From: an uncultured Rhodospirillales bacterium
GTDB lineage: Bacteria > Pseudomonadota > Alphaproteobacteria > Acetobacterales > Acetobacteraceae
Assembly: GCA_903835235.1 (NCBI GenBank)
Contig: CAILMF010000055.1
Location: 248,001 to 312,000 of the forward strand
DNA: 64,000 bases
Direction of reading: 5' to 3'
In this document: one piece after another, positions 1 to 6,913 of the stretch
Numbering within the stretch: the first letter of the stretch is position 1
Layout: every line of letters starts with the position of its first letter
Notes under the pieces: generated by a model
Seen by the model: the letters and a program-made list of their open reading frames with translations, nothing else
The model's database searches: none
What the model was told of the DNA's origin: nothing
Made by a program: the position numbers and the translations under genes

Positions 1-814
1 GGAAATCCGCGCCCTCGGCCGCCACCAGCACCGCCGGGGCTGCGCCGGGGGCCATGGCCGTGCGCAGGCTGGCCTGGTCGGTCACCACCGCCAGCCCCTG
101 GGTCTGCACCACCTCGGCCAGCCGGGCGAAGGCGGCCTCGGCATGGCGCGCCAGCTCGCCCGGCTCGGGGTCCCGCACCGCCTGAATGCGGGTGCCGTTG
201 ACCACCTGGGTCACCGGCGTATCCGCCACCATGGCCAGCGCGATCAGGCGCATGCCGCCTTCCTGCATCGGCGCCGCCACCGGGGTGAAGGGCCGGGCGC
301 CGGTGCGGCTGATGATGACCCGCCCGGCATGGCTGTGCAGGTCCATCGGCGTGGCGGCGGCCACCAGCCGGCGGGCCTGGTCCAGCGCCCCCTCGGCCAG
401 CGGCGGTGGCGCGGCGCAGCCGGCGGTGGCGGCCACGCAGGCCAGCGGCAGGCCGGACAGCGCGGCGCGCCGGCTCAGCCCCGGGCGCCTGGCCCAGGGA
501 CCAGGCGGGCTGACCCGCCCGAGCGGCGTTGCCTCGGCCAATTGCCAGCGCCAGCCGGCGGCGTCATCCGGCGGCAGCGGCGCCCAGCGCCCGGCGATGC
601 GGATGGCGCCGCCGCTGGGCGCCGGCAGCGCGGCTGCCGCCATGACCTCAACGGTATGGGCAGGGTTGGGCGGGCAGCCCAGGCAGCACTCCGGCTGCGG
701 CACCAGCAGGCCATAGCCCGGCGAGGGCGGCGCCTCCAACGGCGCCAACCAGCCTTCCAGCTCCACCCATTGGCCCGGGGCGGCGGTGGGCAGGCTGGCC
801 CAGGAAAGGCGCAT
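1..814 (-). CDS. Peptidase M19 (membrane dipeptidase-like) protein, 3' end outside window
   Basis: This open frame starts at ATG 814 on the minus strand and runs off the left edge with no stop. About 110 N-terminal residues contain a C-C-x-x-C-P-P stretch. A twin-arginine and lipobox-like segment (SRRAALSGLPLACVAATAGC) follows. The remainder resembles metal-dependent dipeptidases: MDLHSHAG near the start of the domain (first metal ligands), EGGMRL, and AAEGADF (the conserved Glu region) at the window edge. M19 enzymes hydrolyse dipeptides at a binuclear zinc site; the signal segment implies export. The N-terminal extension is odd: it may be a separate small domain, or the true start may lie near the internal signal sequence. 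There is no SD before ATG 814. GC and codon use match the host chromosome. Confidence 0.65.
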   Translation of the reverse strand, partial: MRLSWASLPTAAPGQWVELEGWLAPLEAPPSPGYGLLVPQPECCLGCPPNPAHTVEVMAAAALPAPSGGAIRIAGRWAPLPPDDAAGWRWQLAEATPLGRVSPPGPWARRPGLSRRAALSGLPLACVAATAGCAAPPPLAEGALDQARRLVAAATPMDLHSHAGRVIISRTGARPFTPVAAPMQEGGMRLIALAMVADTPVTQVVNGTRIQAVRDPEPGELARHAEAAFARLAEVVQTQGLAVVTDQASLRTAMAPGAAPAVLVAAEGADF

Positions 815-941
815 GCGAGGAGGTCCGTGGTTGCCGTGAACCCCAGGCTGACCCGCCGCCAGCCGCCACGCAAGATTCGCCCGTTGCCGCGCGGCGCCGG
901 TGCGGCTATCAAGCGCGCCACCCAGCGCCCCGTGCGCGTGT

Positions 942-1016
<75 letters not shown>

Positions 1017-1100
1017 TTCTTTTCAATGCCTTAGAGGCGACTAAGCTAGGCTCTTTCAGCCGCTTAGGCTCTCCATAGGCTCCAAGACTCGGCCGGTAGG

Positions 1101-1128
1101 AAAAAAGAAAGCCCCCTTGCGAGGGCTC
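1101..1128 (-). terminator. Rho-independent terminator
   Basis: On the minus strand AGCCCTC-GCAA-GGGGGCT is followed by TTCTTTTTT. It lies just after the stop of the gene at 1135-1566 and near the left end of the element, so it would stop leftward transcription before the tRNA. Confidence 0.75.
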
Positions 1129-1134
1129 CTTGGT

Positions 1135-1566
1135 TCACTTCGCCTTCCGAGTCCTGCCCGTGAGCGACTTGCTGCGGGCTTCCTGGAGCGTGCGAATCGG
1201 CGCGTCCATCTCCCCTTTCTGCACCGCCGCGATAACGGCATCGTAGAAAGGAACTAGGTCGTCCGCTTTCTCCCCCACGAAGATAGCAAAGTCGTTCTTC
1301 TCGTTGAGGGGAATTGGGAGCTGCCCGTAGCGGAGCGTCGTCCACCACCCATCCATGTTCTGATAGAACCAGGTGGACGTGGAGCGGGTTTTGCCTTCCG
1401 CTTTCGGGATAGGCTTGCCGTCAATGGTCAGTTGGGCATAGCCCTTCTGAACACCGATAGCTTCGAGCACCTTGCCCTTGGCAATGTCGAGCGGGTTGCC
1501 CTTCTTCGTACCAGTGGTCTTGGTGAGTGGAGCGGTCTTGCGACCCTTTAGGAAACTCAGAGCCAT
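1135..1566 (-). CDS. Hypothetical protein, 143 aa
   Basis: I do not recognise this protein. It starts at ATG 1566 behind a strong SD (AAGGAGGACAGC-ATG) and is followed by a terminator, so it is probably a single-gene unit at the left edge of the element. It has a basic N terminus rich in Lys/Thr, a WFYQNMDGWW aromatic stretch near residue 70, and a predicted helix with acidic residues toward the C terminus. No signal peptide or membrane segment is visible. Its place beside the attachment site, outside the virion module, suggests an accessory role; this is inference. Confidence 0.65.
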   Translation of the reverse strand: MALSFLKGRKTAPLTKTTGTKKGNPLDIAKGKVLEAIGVQKGYAQLTIDGKPIPKAEGKTRSTSTWFYQNMDGWWTTLRYGQLPIPLNEKNDFAIFVGEKADDLVPFYDAVIAAVQKGEMDAPIRTLQEARSKSLTGRTRKAK

Positions 1567-1688
1567 GCTGTCCTCCTTGGAGCTAGTCTACCATATCATA
1601 CCACAGGCTACAGGATCACAGTGAGTGAAAAGTAGTGTGTATTGCACTGCGAACCAATCAGCATGTTTCATCATGTGGTATACCGAAT

Positions 1689-1943
1689 CTAGGATTGTAA
1701 GCGGTGGTATGAGAATCCGTATGGATCGCGCTCTTCTGGGCTTTCAGTGAGGAAGCCGCTGCGACGTAGCTCGGATAGCCTTCCATTGCACTCAGATATA
1801 TACATGACGTGCTTGAAGTATCGGGCACTCACATAGTCTCCGTCGCTATCTTTTTTGAGGTACAGCTTTGGGACCTTTGACGCTCCCACCTGGAGACGTT
1901 GCAGCACGTCCAGGATTATTTGCCCCTGCGTTAGTTTTTTCAT
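1689..1943 (-). CDS. Hypothetical small protein, 84 aa
   Basis: I do not recognise this protein. MKKLTQGQIILDVLQRL looks like the first helices of a small winged-helix-type domain, and the C-terminal half contains RLSELRRSGFLTE, typical of a wing/recognition region. That is a weak pattern only. It overlaps the end of the upstream gene (1846-2109) by about 100 bp in another frame, so the pair is probably translated together. No SD is evident. Confidence 0.45.
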   Translation of the reverse strand: MKKLTQGQIILDVLQRLQVGASKVPKLYLKKDSDGDYVSARYFKHVMYISECNGRLSELRRSGFLTESPEERDPYGFSYHRLQS

Positions 1944-2109
1944 CTTTGATGGCGCTAGCTGCTAAACGGCGATCTGTCGCCCATATCTCAAACACCTGGT
2001 GCAAGCGGATGCGCTTACCAGTGATCTTACTAAGCTCCTTTGCTTCTTTGCGAGCACTCGCACGAACGGACTTTTTAATACGAACGGGGACTAAATCTTT
2101 TCTTTCCAT
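1846..2109 (-). CDS. Small basic DNA-binding-like protein (possible ribbon-helix-helix), 87 aa
   Basis: I prefer ATG 2109 (MERKDLVPVRIKKSVRASARK) over ATG 2127, because the latter lies in the promoter-like TACACTATA. The N terminus has a short beta-like stretch (LVPVRIKKS) followed by helix-rich sequence, as in ribbon-helix-helix regulators. The C terminus is a low-complexity Gly/Pro/Lys tail. The gene diverges from the early operon at 2225 across a 115-bp intergenic region with palindromes, which fits a local regulator. The family assignment is uncertain. Confidence 0.4.
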   Translation of the reverse strand: MERKDLVPVRIKKSVRASARKEAKELSKITGKRIRLHQVFEIWATDRRLAASAIKDEKTNAGANNPGRAATSPGGSVKGPKAVPQKR

Positions 2110-2224
2110 GCGTATAGTGTAGCACATGTACCGCTGCGGTTATCCACAGGTGCAGCGCTAGCCAAGTGCAGCACTTAGGTGTATATTCAATGCAGGTCGA
2201 TAGTTATCAAGACAATAAAAATAT
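2110..2224. promoter_or_regulatory. Divergent promoter/operator region with DnaA box
   Basis: This gap separates the leftward gene at 2109 from the rightward operon at 2225. It holds a perfect TTATCCACA (2140-2148), GGTGCAGCGCTA (2149-2160, related to sites at 5521 and 41446), the 13-bp palindrome AAGTGCAGCACTT (2164-2176), and a possible rightward -10 (TATATT) just after it. These features suggest the early control region of the element. Protein binding is inferred. Confidence 0.5.
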
Positions 2225-2611
2225 ATGGCAAAGAAAAAAGAAATTGTAGTTGCGAATAACAGCGTTAGCGTTGCAACAAAGCTTCACGACGTGGCCAGTG
2301 AGATTAAGCGCCTTGAGGCTATCGAGGCCGAGCTTAGAGATGAGCTTTTGGCATCTATGAAAGCGCAGGGGGTGAAGTTCGTTAAATTAGACGGTGGCGA
2401 GACCTACTCGCGTGCAGAACGCAAAACGCTCACCATCGTCAAAGGGTTCGAGGACAAGGCAATCGCCTGGGCACAGCAGCACAATGCGCTCAAGGTTGAT
2501 ACCACAAAGGCAAAGGAGATATTGCGTCACTCATTTGATCCAGTCCCTCTTGGGTTCAAAGAGACCACAACAGAGTATCTCATTGCAAAACACATGGGCG
2601 ATAAAGAATAA
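2225..2611 (+). CDS. Phage early protein with N-terminal coiled coil, 128 aa
   Basis: This is the first gene of a three-gene rightward operon (2225-3731). Residues about 18-45 (ATKLHDVASEIKRLEAIEAELRDELL region) form a clear coiled coil. The middle has a short beta-rich part (VKFVKLDGGETYSRAERKTLTIV) and the C-terminal half is helical. The layout resembles small phage recombination/replication accessory proteins of the Gp157 or nuclease-inhibitor type, but I cannot assign it. The upstream sequence is A-rich (AATAAAAATAT-ATG) with no SD. Confidence 0.6.
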   Translation: MAKKKEIVVANNSVSVATKLHDVASEIKRLEAIEAELRDELLASMKAQGVKFVKLDGGETYSRAERKTLTIVKGFEDKAIAWAQQHNALKVDTTKAKEILRHSFDPVPLGFKETTTEYLIAKHMGDKE

Positions 2612-2628
2612 CAATAACAAAACTATAT

Positions 2629-3240
2629 ATGTCATTTTTACCACCAGACTACAAAGCTCCAGAGAAGACGGGCGGTCAGTATATGAAGTTTGCGGACGGT
2701 CCAAATAAGTTCCGCATTCTGTCGCAGGCTGTCACCGGATATTCCTACTGGAACGCAGAAAACAAACCTGTGCGATCAAAGCATTATCCATCAACGCTTG
2801 TGAACATCCGCCCCGGCGATAAGGTAAAGCATTTTTGGGCATTCGTGGTGTGGAATTACGCGACAAGCGCGATTGAGGTTCTCGAAGTGACGCAGGCCAG
2901 CATCCGCGATGAGATTGCTAACTTAGAGATGAATGAAGAGTGGGGGGAGGTGTTCAACTACGACATCACGGTCACCAAGATGGGCCAGAAAATGGACACA
3001 AAATACTCAGTGCAGCCTTCACCTCACAAGGCGGTCTCCGAAGCGGCAAAGAAAGCCTATGCCGAGCTAAAGATTGATCTAACTAAGCTATTCACGGGAG
3101 AAAATGTATTTCTGAATGGTGCTGATAGTGAGTATGAAAAGCTTGGCACTAAAACAGACGTTACCGCATATCGTCCATCAGTTGCTAAAGTGAATGCCGC
3201 AGAGGGTGAAGTGGATGAGGGCGTTGAAACCATTGAGTAG
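2629..3240 (+). CDS. Putative phage single-stranded DNA-binding protein, 203 aa
   Basis: The N terminus (FLPPDYKAP, then QYMKFADGPNKFRILSQAVTGYSYW) matches the pattern I associate with phage ssDNA-binding or recombination-associated proteins found beside early genes. The middle contains aromatic residues (HFWAFVVWNY) suited to base stacking, and the C-terminal tail is acidic (EGEVDEGVETIE), as in many SSBs. It would coat ssDNA during replication or recombination of the element. It lies 17 bp after its neighbour and 2 bp before the next gene. The assignment is by pattern memory, not alignment. Confidence 0.5.
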   Translation: MSFLPPDYKAPEKTGGQYMKFADGPNKFRILSQAVTGYSYWNAENKPVRSKHYPSTLVNIRPGDKVKHFWAFVVWNYATSAIEVLEVTQASIRDEIANLEMNEEWGEVFNYDITVTKMGQKMDTKYSVQPSPHKAVSEAAKKAYAELKIDLTKLFTGENVFLNGADSEYEKLGTKTDVTAYRPSVAKVNAAEGEVDEGVETIE

Positions 3241-3242
3241 GT

Positions 3243-3731
3243 ATGGAGTTCCTGTGTCGTATCACACAAGATAGCGGTATGGATTTCGGAGAGAGGAACC
3301 GCGCCATCTTCAAGCGCTACCTCTCTGAAAACCCGGGTCGCCTCCTCAAGATTACCCCAGTGCTCCCTGAGAGTGGGAAGCAAAGGCGCTTCTTGGAGGG
3401 TGCAGTCATACCGCTCGTCACCTACTATCAGGAAGGCATGTCACACACCTCGCACGAAGATTGTGACAAGGTTCGTGAGTGGCTCAAGCTGGAGTTTAAT
3501 GGTGATTTTATTGAGATGCACGGCAAGGTACATCGCATTGGAAAATCTACCAAAGGGCGTGACGCCTTACAGCCTTTCCTAGAGCGCGTTGTTGACTGGC
3601 TCATAGAAAACTACCAACCACCAGCAGAGGCGCTTGATCCGGCCAACTTCAAGCACTGGCATGACACCATCCGCCCCTACGGTGGTGAGGCAAAATACAT
3701 AGACTACTTGCGCTCTATCGGATTGCTTTAG
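3243..3731 (+). CDS. Phage early protein of unknown function, 162 aa
   Basis: This is the last gene of the early operon. The order of conserved-looking blocks (ERNRAIFKRYL, PESGKQRRFLEGAVIPLVTYYQEG, DKVREWLKLEFNG, IGKSTKGRD) reminds me of a gene often found with phage recombination genes, in the position where NinB-type proteins occur. I do not know its biochemical function. It starts 2 bp after the preceding stop and its end overlaps by 4 bp the convergent methyltransferase gene. Confidence 0.5.
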   Translation: MEFLCRITQDSGMDFGERNRAIFKRYLSENPGRLLKITPVLPESGKQRRFLEGAVIPLVTYYQEGMSHTSHEDCDKVREWLKLEFNGDFIEMHGKVHRIGKSTKGRDALQPFLERVVDWLIENYQPPAEALDPANFKHWHDTIRPYGGEAKYIDYLRSIGLL

Positions 3732-5452
3732 ACATCAAGTCCCGCGTGCGTCGCTACATCGGCCTTCTTGAACACATCAGGAAGCTCGGGGAACGGCAGG
3801 CGGGGCTTTTTGCCTTCTAGGATGTCCTGCACGGTCACAAACTGCACCTTCTGGTACTTCGCTCCGGCTATCTCGTGAAAGCCTGCGGCGGTAGCGTCAG
3901 CACGCATCTTTGCCGTGGGCGGATTGAGCGTCACCATCACTCCAAATCCCATAGAGGTCGTCTTCTCACGGTCCACAACCGCGATCAGTGCGCGGATATC
4001 ATCAGCCTTGAGAGCACCACCCTTCACCGAGACGATGGCGTGCTTGGCGACCTTCCCGTCTGGCTTGAACTTGAGCTTGCCGTCTATGCCACCATCCGCA
4101 CCCTTCTTCGGATTGGGAATGCCGTCGATGGCAGACACCGCCCACACCTCGAACGCCTTTTTGTCCTGTGCAGCCAGGTCCTTTGCGCCGGTCATAGAGG
4201 TAGGGAGGCCGTCTACCTGGTAGTCCTTGCCAAACTTCAGATGAGGGAACGCACCCTCAATCCTGCGCCTGCGGATGAGCTGTATGGCGAATGGCGAGAT
4301 ATCAATCCCGATCCATTGACGTTCCAAAATCTCTGATGCTTCGATGGTGGTGCCGCACCCACAGAAGGGGTCCATAACCACATCACCCTTGTTCGAGGAT
4401 GCAGAGATGATCCGCTTGAGAAGCCCCACAGGCTTCTGCGTTGGGTAGCCTAGCCGCTCCTGGTCACGAGTGCCGAGCCAGCGTACATCATCATCAATCC
4501 CCGTCTTAGAGCCGAAGACTGTGCCCTCAGTGTAGGGCTGGTATGCCCATATGTCCCCGATTGCCGGGCCTTGTCCTGGCCGCACTGCCATCTCGTACAT
4601 AGGCCATGCGGCATCTGGGTCGATGGTGATGAAGCCCTCGTCGTAGAGGAGGTCGAGCTTTTGGTGTTGGTCCAGTCCCTCAGGATCAATGCCAACCTCT
4701 GCCCAAATCTCTCCAGGGATAGCCCAGTGCCTACCCTTGGCGGTTGGGTCGATACCCTTCCACGGCTTCCCCGAAAGGCCACCGCGCGTGCCTGAGCCGG
4801 TGAGGACGTTGCCGTAGTAGTCGGTGCGCCACCCACCCTTGCCGTCAGGCTTAAAGTGCTCCTTCACATGGCCATTCATGTAGGATTGGCGCGGCTTGTT
4901 CCAGGTGAACACGTCAGATTTCGTATAGAACAGAATCACATCATGGAGCGGCGACCACCGCTTAGACTTGTTGTGCGCTCCGGTACGCCGCCAAATAATC
5001 TCACTGCGGAACATCGTCGGGCCAAATATACTGTCGAGCACCATCTTCAAATAATGGGATGCTTTTGGATCGCAGTGGAGATAGAGGGAGCCGGTCGGCT
5101 TTAGTGATCTGTGGATCAAATCAAGCCGGAATGCCATGTGTACCAAGTACGCCATCATGGGCGTCTTACCGAACGCGGCCATGAGTGCATTGATAAGATC
5201 AATCAGGCGCGCATTATCAATGTTTTGTATCTCATGATATACCTCTGCGGCAGGGATATCCCAAATCCAGGTATCTTTGAACGCATGAAGTTGCGCCTCA
5301 TCAGGGCTTAGCCCATTTTCTTTGAAGAGTAGATTGTAGTCAGCCGCAGAGTTAAAGGGTGGGTCAAGATAGACAAGATCAATACTATCTGGCTTCACAT
5401 GCTTCGGGATTACTTCACAGTTGTCGCCATAGTACAGCTTCCGGATCGTCAT
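3728..5452 (-). CDS. DNA methyltransferase (beta class) with C-terminal nuclease-like domain
   Basis: This 574-residue protein has motif IV DPPF at residues 30-33 and the SAM-binding motif DPFCGCGTT at about 361-369. This order is typical of beta-class N6-adenine/N4-cytosine methylases with the target-recognition region between. After residue 430 a Mrr/PD-(D/E)xK-like domain follows, with GADGGIDG (about 451-458) and IVSVKGG (about 474-480). Ser replaces the usual Glu/Gln before V-K, which is common in this fused family. ATG 5452 (MTIRKLYYGDN) is chosen over ATG 5491 because GGGGGAAG precedes it. It may protect the element from host restriction or act as a one-protein restriction-modification factor. 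No separate endonuclease gene is nearby. Confidence 0.88.
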   Translation of the reverse strand: MTIRKLYYGDNCEVIPKHVKPDSIDLVYLDPPFNSAADYNLLFKENGLSPDEAQLHAFKDTWIWDIPAAEVYHEIQNIDNARLIDLINALMAAFGKTPMMAYLVHMAFRLDLIHRSLKPTGSLYLHCDPKASHYLKMVLDSIFGPTMFRSEIIWRRTGAHNKSKRWSPLHDVILFYTKSDVFTWNKPRQSYMNGHVKEHFKPDGKGGWRTDYYGNVLTGSGTRGGLSGKPWKGIDPTAKGRHWAIPGEIWAEVGIDPEGLDQHQKLDLLYDEGFITIDPDAAWPMYEMAVRPGQGPAIGDIWAYQPYTEGTVFGSKTGIDDDVRWLGTRDQERLGYPTQKPVGLLKRIISASSNKGDVVMDPFCGCGTTIEASEILERQWIGIDISPFAIQLIRRRRIEGAFPHLKFGKDYQVDGLPTSMTGAKDLAAQDKKAFEVWAVSAIDGIPNPKKGADGGIDGKLKFKPDGKVAKHAIVSVKGGALKADDIRALIAVVDREKTTSMGFGVMVTLNPPTAKMRADATAAGFHEIAGAKYQKVQFVTVQDILEGKKPRLPFPELPDVFKKADVATHAGLDV

Positions 5453-5503
5453 GCACTTCCCCCACCGTCCGCTCTGTACGAACCGACACACCCTAAGGCG
5501 TAG

Positions 5504-5535
5504 AGTGTATCCGTTGCGGGAGGTGCTGCAACCTC
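5504..5535 (-). promoter_or_regulatory. Promoter and palindromic operator of the methyltransferase gene
   Basis: Reading the minus strand, TTGCAG (5531-5526) and TACACT (5509-5504) are separated by 16 nt, a plausible sigma-70 promoter for the gene starting at 5452. The -35 lies inside the near-palindrome GAGGTTGCAGCACCTC (5520-5535), suggesting repressor control. A related sequence (GGTGCAGCAACCTC) occurs at 41446-41459. The rest of the gap up to 5712 holds tandem ACTACCTACC-type repeats and no gene that I can see. Confidence 0.5.
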
Positions 5536-5712
5536 AATTTACCTAGCGAAAACAGGCTACAGAAACTTTGGTTTGAAATCTCTGATGCTTCCTGTTTGTC
5601 TTTTTTCTTCTAAAGAAAGAGCCTTATTACTACCTACCTTACTACCTACCTGTGTTGACGAAATCGGTGTAGATTCGTTAACGAGATTGTAGGTGCCTGT
5701 AGGTGTGTGTCG

Positions 5713-5898
5713 CTAGAGCTTGCGGATGAAGGCGGTCTGGTCATAGTGCTCTCGCCAAAGCGCGCGCGCCGATTTTTTCGCTAGCTTATTATCAGGATTC
5801 ACCTTCTTGGCTCTACTCTTTCGGGTTCTATTGGGCTTCTTCTTCCGTTGAGGCTTATCGACCAGAACTCCGTTGACTACATCCGGTAGTAAGCTCAT
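5713..5898 (-). CDS. Small highly basic protein, 61 aa
   Basis: I do not recognise this protein. The central third is Lys/Arg-rich (RKKKPNRTRKSRAKK), suggesting nucleic-acid binding. The C terminus (ALWREHYDQTAFIRKL) is a likely helix. It has no SD and starts at ATG 5898. It lies upstream of, and in the same direction as, the methyltransferase gene, separated by 260 bp containing that gene's own promoter. Confidence 0.45.
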   Translation of the reverse strand: MSLLPDVVNGVLVDKPQRKKKPNRTRKSRAKKVNPDNKLAKKSARALWREHYDQTAFIRKL

Positions 5899-6263
5899 GG
5901 CTCTGTGGTGTTAGTAAATTCGATAGATTGCTAAGTTGCGCCCCCTACCCCCAAGCCTTGAATTAAAAGGCGAAGTTGGCAGAAAGACGTAGCTCATTCG
6001 ATGAGTTGCTGGCCTGTTGTGCGGCATGGCCTAGCCTACGCTGGAACGGGTTTATTATAGTCCTCCCGTTATACCCCCAGGACTGAAACGTAAAATCCGC
6101 ACCACAGATGTAGTGCGGCGCGGATTCTACCCACGATACTCTACATCAGTATCACGAACATTTCTAGTATATCCAACTCTTAAGAGCGTGCAAGCGCATG
6201 AACTGTGGATAACTCAGGCAAGGTATACTCCACATAGAGCAATGACGCTCTTTGGAGGAGAAC
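5899..6263. promoter_or_regulatory. Intergenic region with stem-loop, DnaA-like box and promoter for the 6264 gene
   Basis: No coding frame is convincing here. A hairpin-forming stretch lies at about 6091-6125 (AATCCGC...GCGGATT with inner GCAC/GTGC). TGTGGATAA (6204-6212) is a reverse DnaA box and is followed by TATACT (about 6225-6230), a likely -10 for the rightward gene at 6264. The same TTATCCACA motif occurs at 2140 and 36078, each time near a promoter. Confidence 0.4.
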
Positions 6264-6485
6264 ATGAGTGACTCGCTTCGAGTTGATTCTGTACCTCGTG
6301 TGCGTATCGATAGCACTGGGGAGCCTCGTCGCGTGAGGTTCAATAGCGTCCCGGTGTGTACGCATTGCGATCATGAGATACACGGGCCGCCGTACACCTA
6401 CCTGCACTCCGGCATCGTTATCGGCTTCTGCTCTTCGGCGCACTTCATGATGTGGCGCAAGGAGAACCCCCATGAACGCGCATAG
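6264..6485 (+). CDS. Small zinc-finger-like protein, 73 aa
   Basis: The start at ATG 6264 follows a strong SD (TTGGAGGAGAAC-ATG). CTHCDHEIHG and FCSSAHFMMW give a C-x2-C...C-x3-H pattern like MYM/TRASH-type zinc ribbons, about 30 residues apart. It is one of at least six small Cys-rich proteins in this element. The target is unknown. A tiny overlapping ORF and a terminator follow directly. Confidence 0.55.
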   Translation: MSDSLRVDSVPRVRIDSTGEPRRVRFNSVPVCTHCDHEIHGPPYTYLHSGIVIGFCSSAHFMMWRKENPHERA

Positions 6486-6540
6486 GGGCCGGAGGCTGTG
6501 GCGTCTCCTACTACGGCGCTGGTACTACAACTGGCGCTGA
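6472..6540 (+). CDS. Possible tiny Arg/Trp-rich peptide, 22 aa
   Basis: ATG 6472 overlaps the end of the preceding gene in another frame and is preceded by AAGGAG 9-10 nt upstream. It encodes a 22-residue peptide of Arg, Leu, Trp and Tyr (RRLWRLLLRRWYYNWR), with the stop a few bases before a terminator hairpin. It could be a membrane-active or leader-like peptide, or chance coding. The evidence is only the SD and coupling. Confidence 0.25.
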   Translation: MNAHRGRRLWRLLLRRWYYNWR

Positions 6541-6545
6541 ACCTC

Positions 6546-6573
6546 GCTCCCTCGAAAGGGGGAGCTTCTTTTT
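6546..6573 (+). terminator. Rho-independent terminator (rightward)
   Basis: GCTCCCT-CGAA-AGGGGGAGC followed by TTCTTTTT, directly after the rightward genes at 6264-6540. It faces the next terminator, which ends the opposite-strand late operon. Confidence 0.8.
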
Positions 6574-6577
6574 AAAC

Positions 6578-6600
6578 GAAAAACCCCCTGTGTGGGGGAT
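6578..6600 (-). terminator. Rho-independent terminator of the late operon (leftward)
   Basis: On the minus strand ATCCCCC-ACACA-GGGGGTTTTTCG forms a short GC stem with a T run, about 40 bp after the last late gene (6640-6912). With the adjacent rightward hairpin it forms a convergent terminator pair. Confidence 0.8.
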
Positions 6601-6639
6601 TTATCGTATTTGTATCTTAGACGCGTCCTAGAGGCCGTT

Positions 6640-6912
6640 TTAGGCGTTCTGGACGGTGTTTTGAGTGCGGACAGTGGCAGCGTAGGTGAGAAGATGGAGG
6701 AGTACCCCATAGATCGACCATACCAACCCGCCGAACATACTTAGATCACTGGCGAGCTGGAGGACATTATCAGGGGTGAGCGTGATGTGGAAATATTGTG
6801 CCGCGACGTAGATGATTGCGCTTGAGCTAAAGAGGATCAAGCCCTTGATCTTGTTTGCTACCTGCGTTGCGTCCTGGCTGCTTTGCACAAATGATACCAA
6901 TTGAGTATCCAT
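6640..6912 (-). CDS. Holin-like membrane protein, 90 aa
   Basis: Two hydrophobic segments are visible: about residues 24-41 (GLILFSSSAIIYVAAQYF) and 58-80 (MFGGLVWSIYGVLLHLLTYAA), separated by a short polar loop. The N terminus is polar and helical. The size, topology and position immediately after the lysin gene (2 bp gap) fit a phage holin that permeabilises the inner membrane at lysis. There is no SD (ACTAAT-ATG). Confidence 0.65.
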   Translation of the reverse strand: MDTQLVSFVQSSQDATQVANKIKGLILFSSSAIIYVAAQYFHITLTPDNVLQLASDLSMFGGLVWSIYGVLLHLLTYAATVRTQNTVQNA

Positions 6913-6913
6913 A

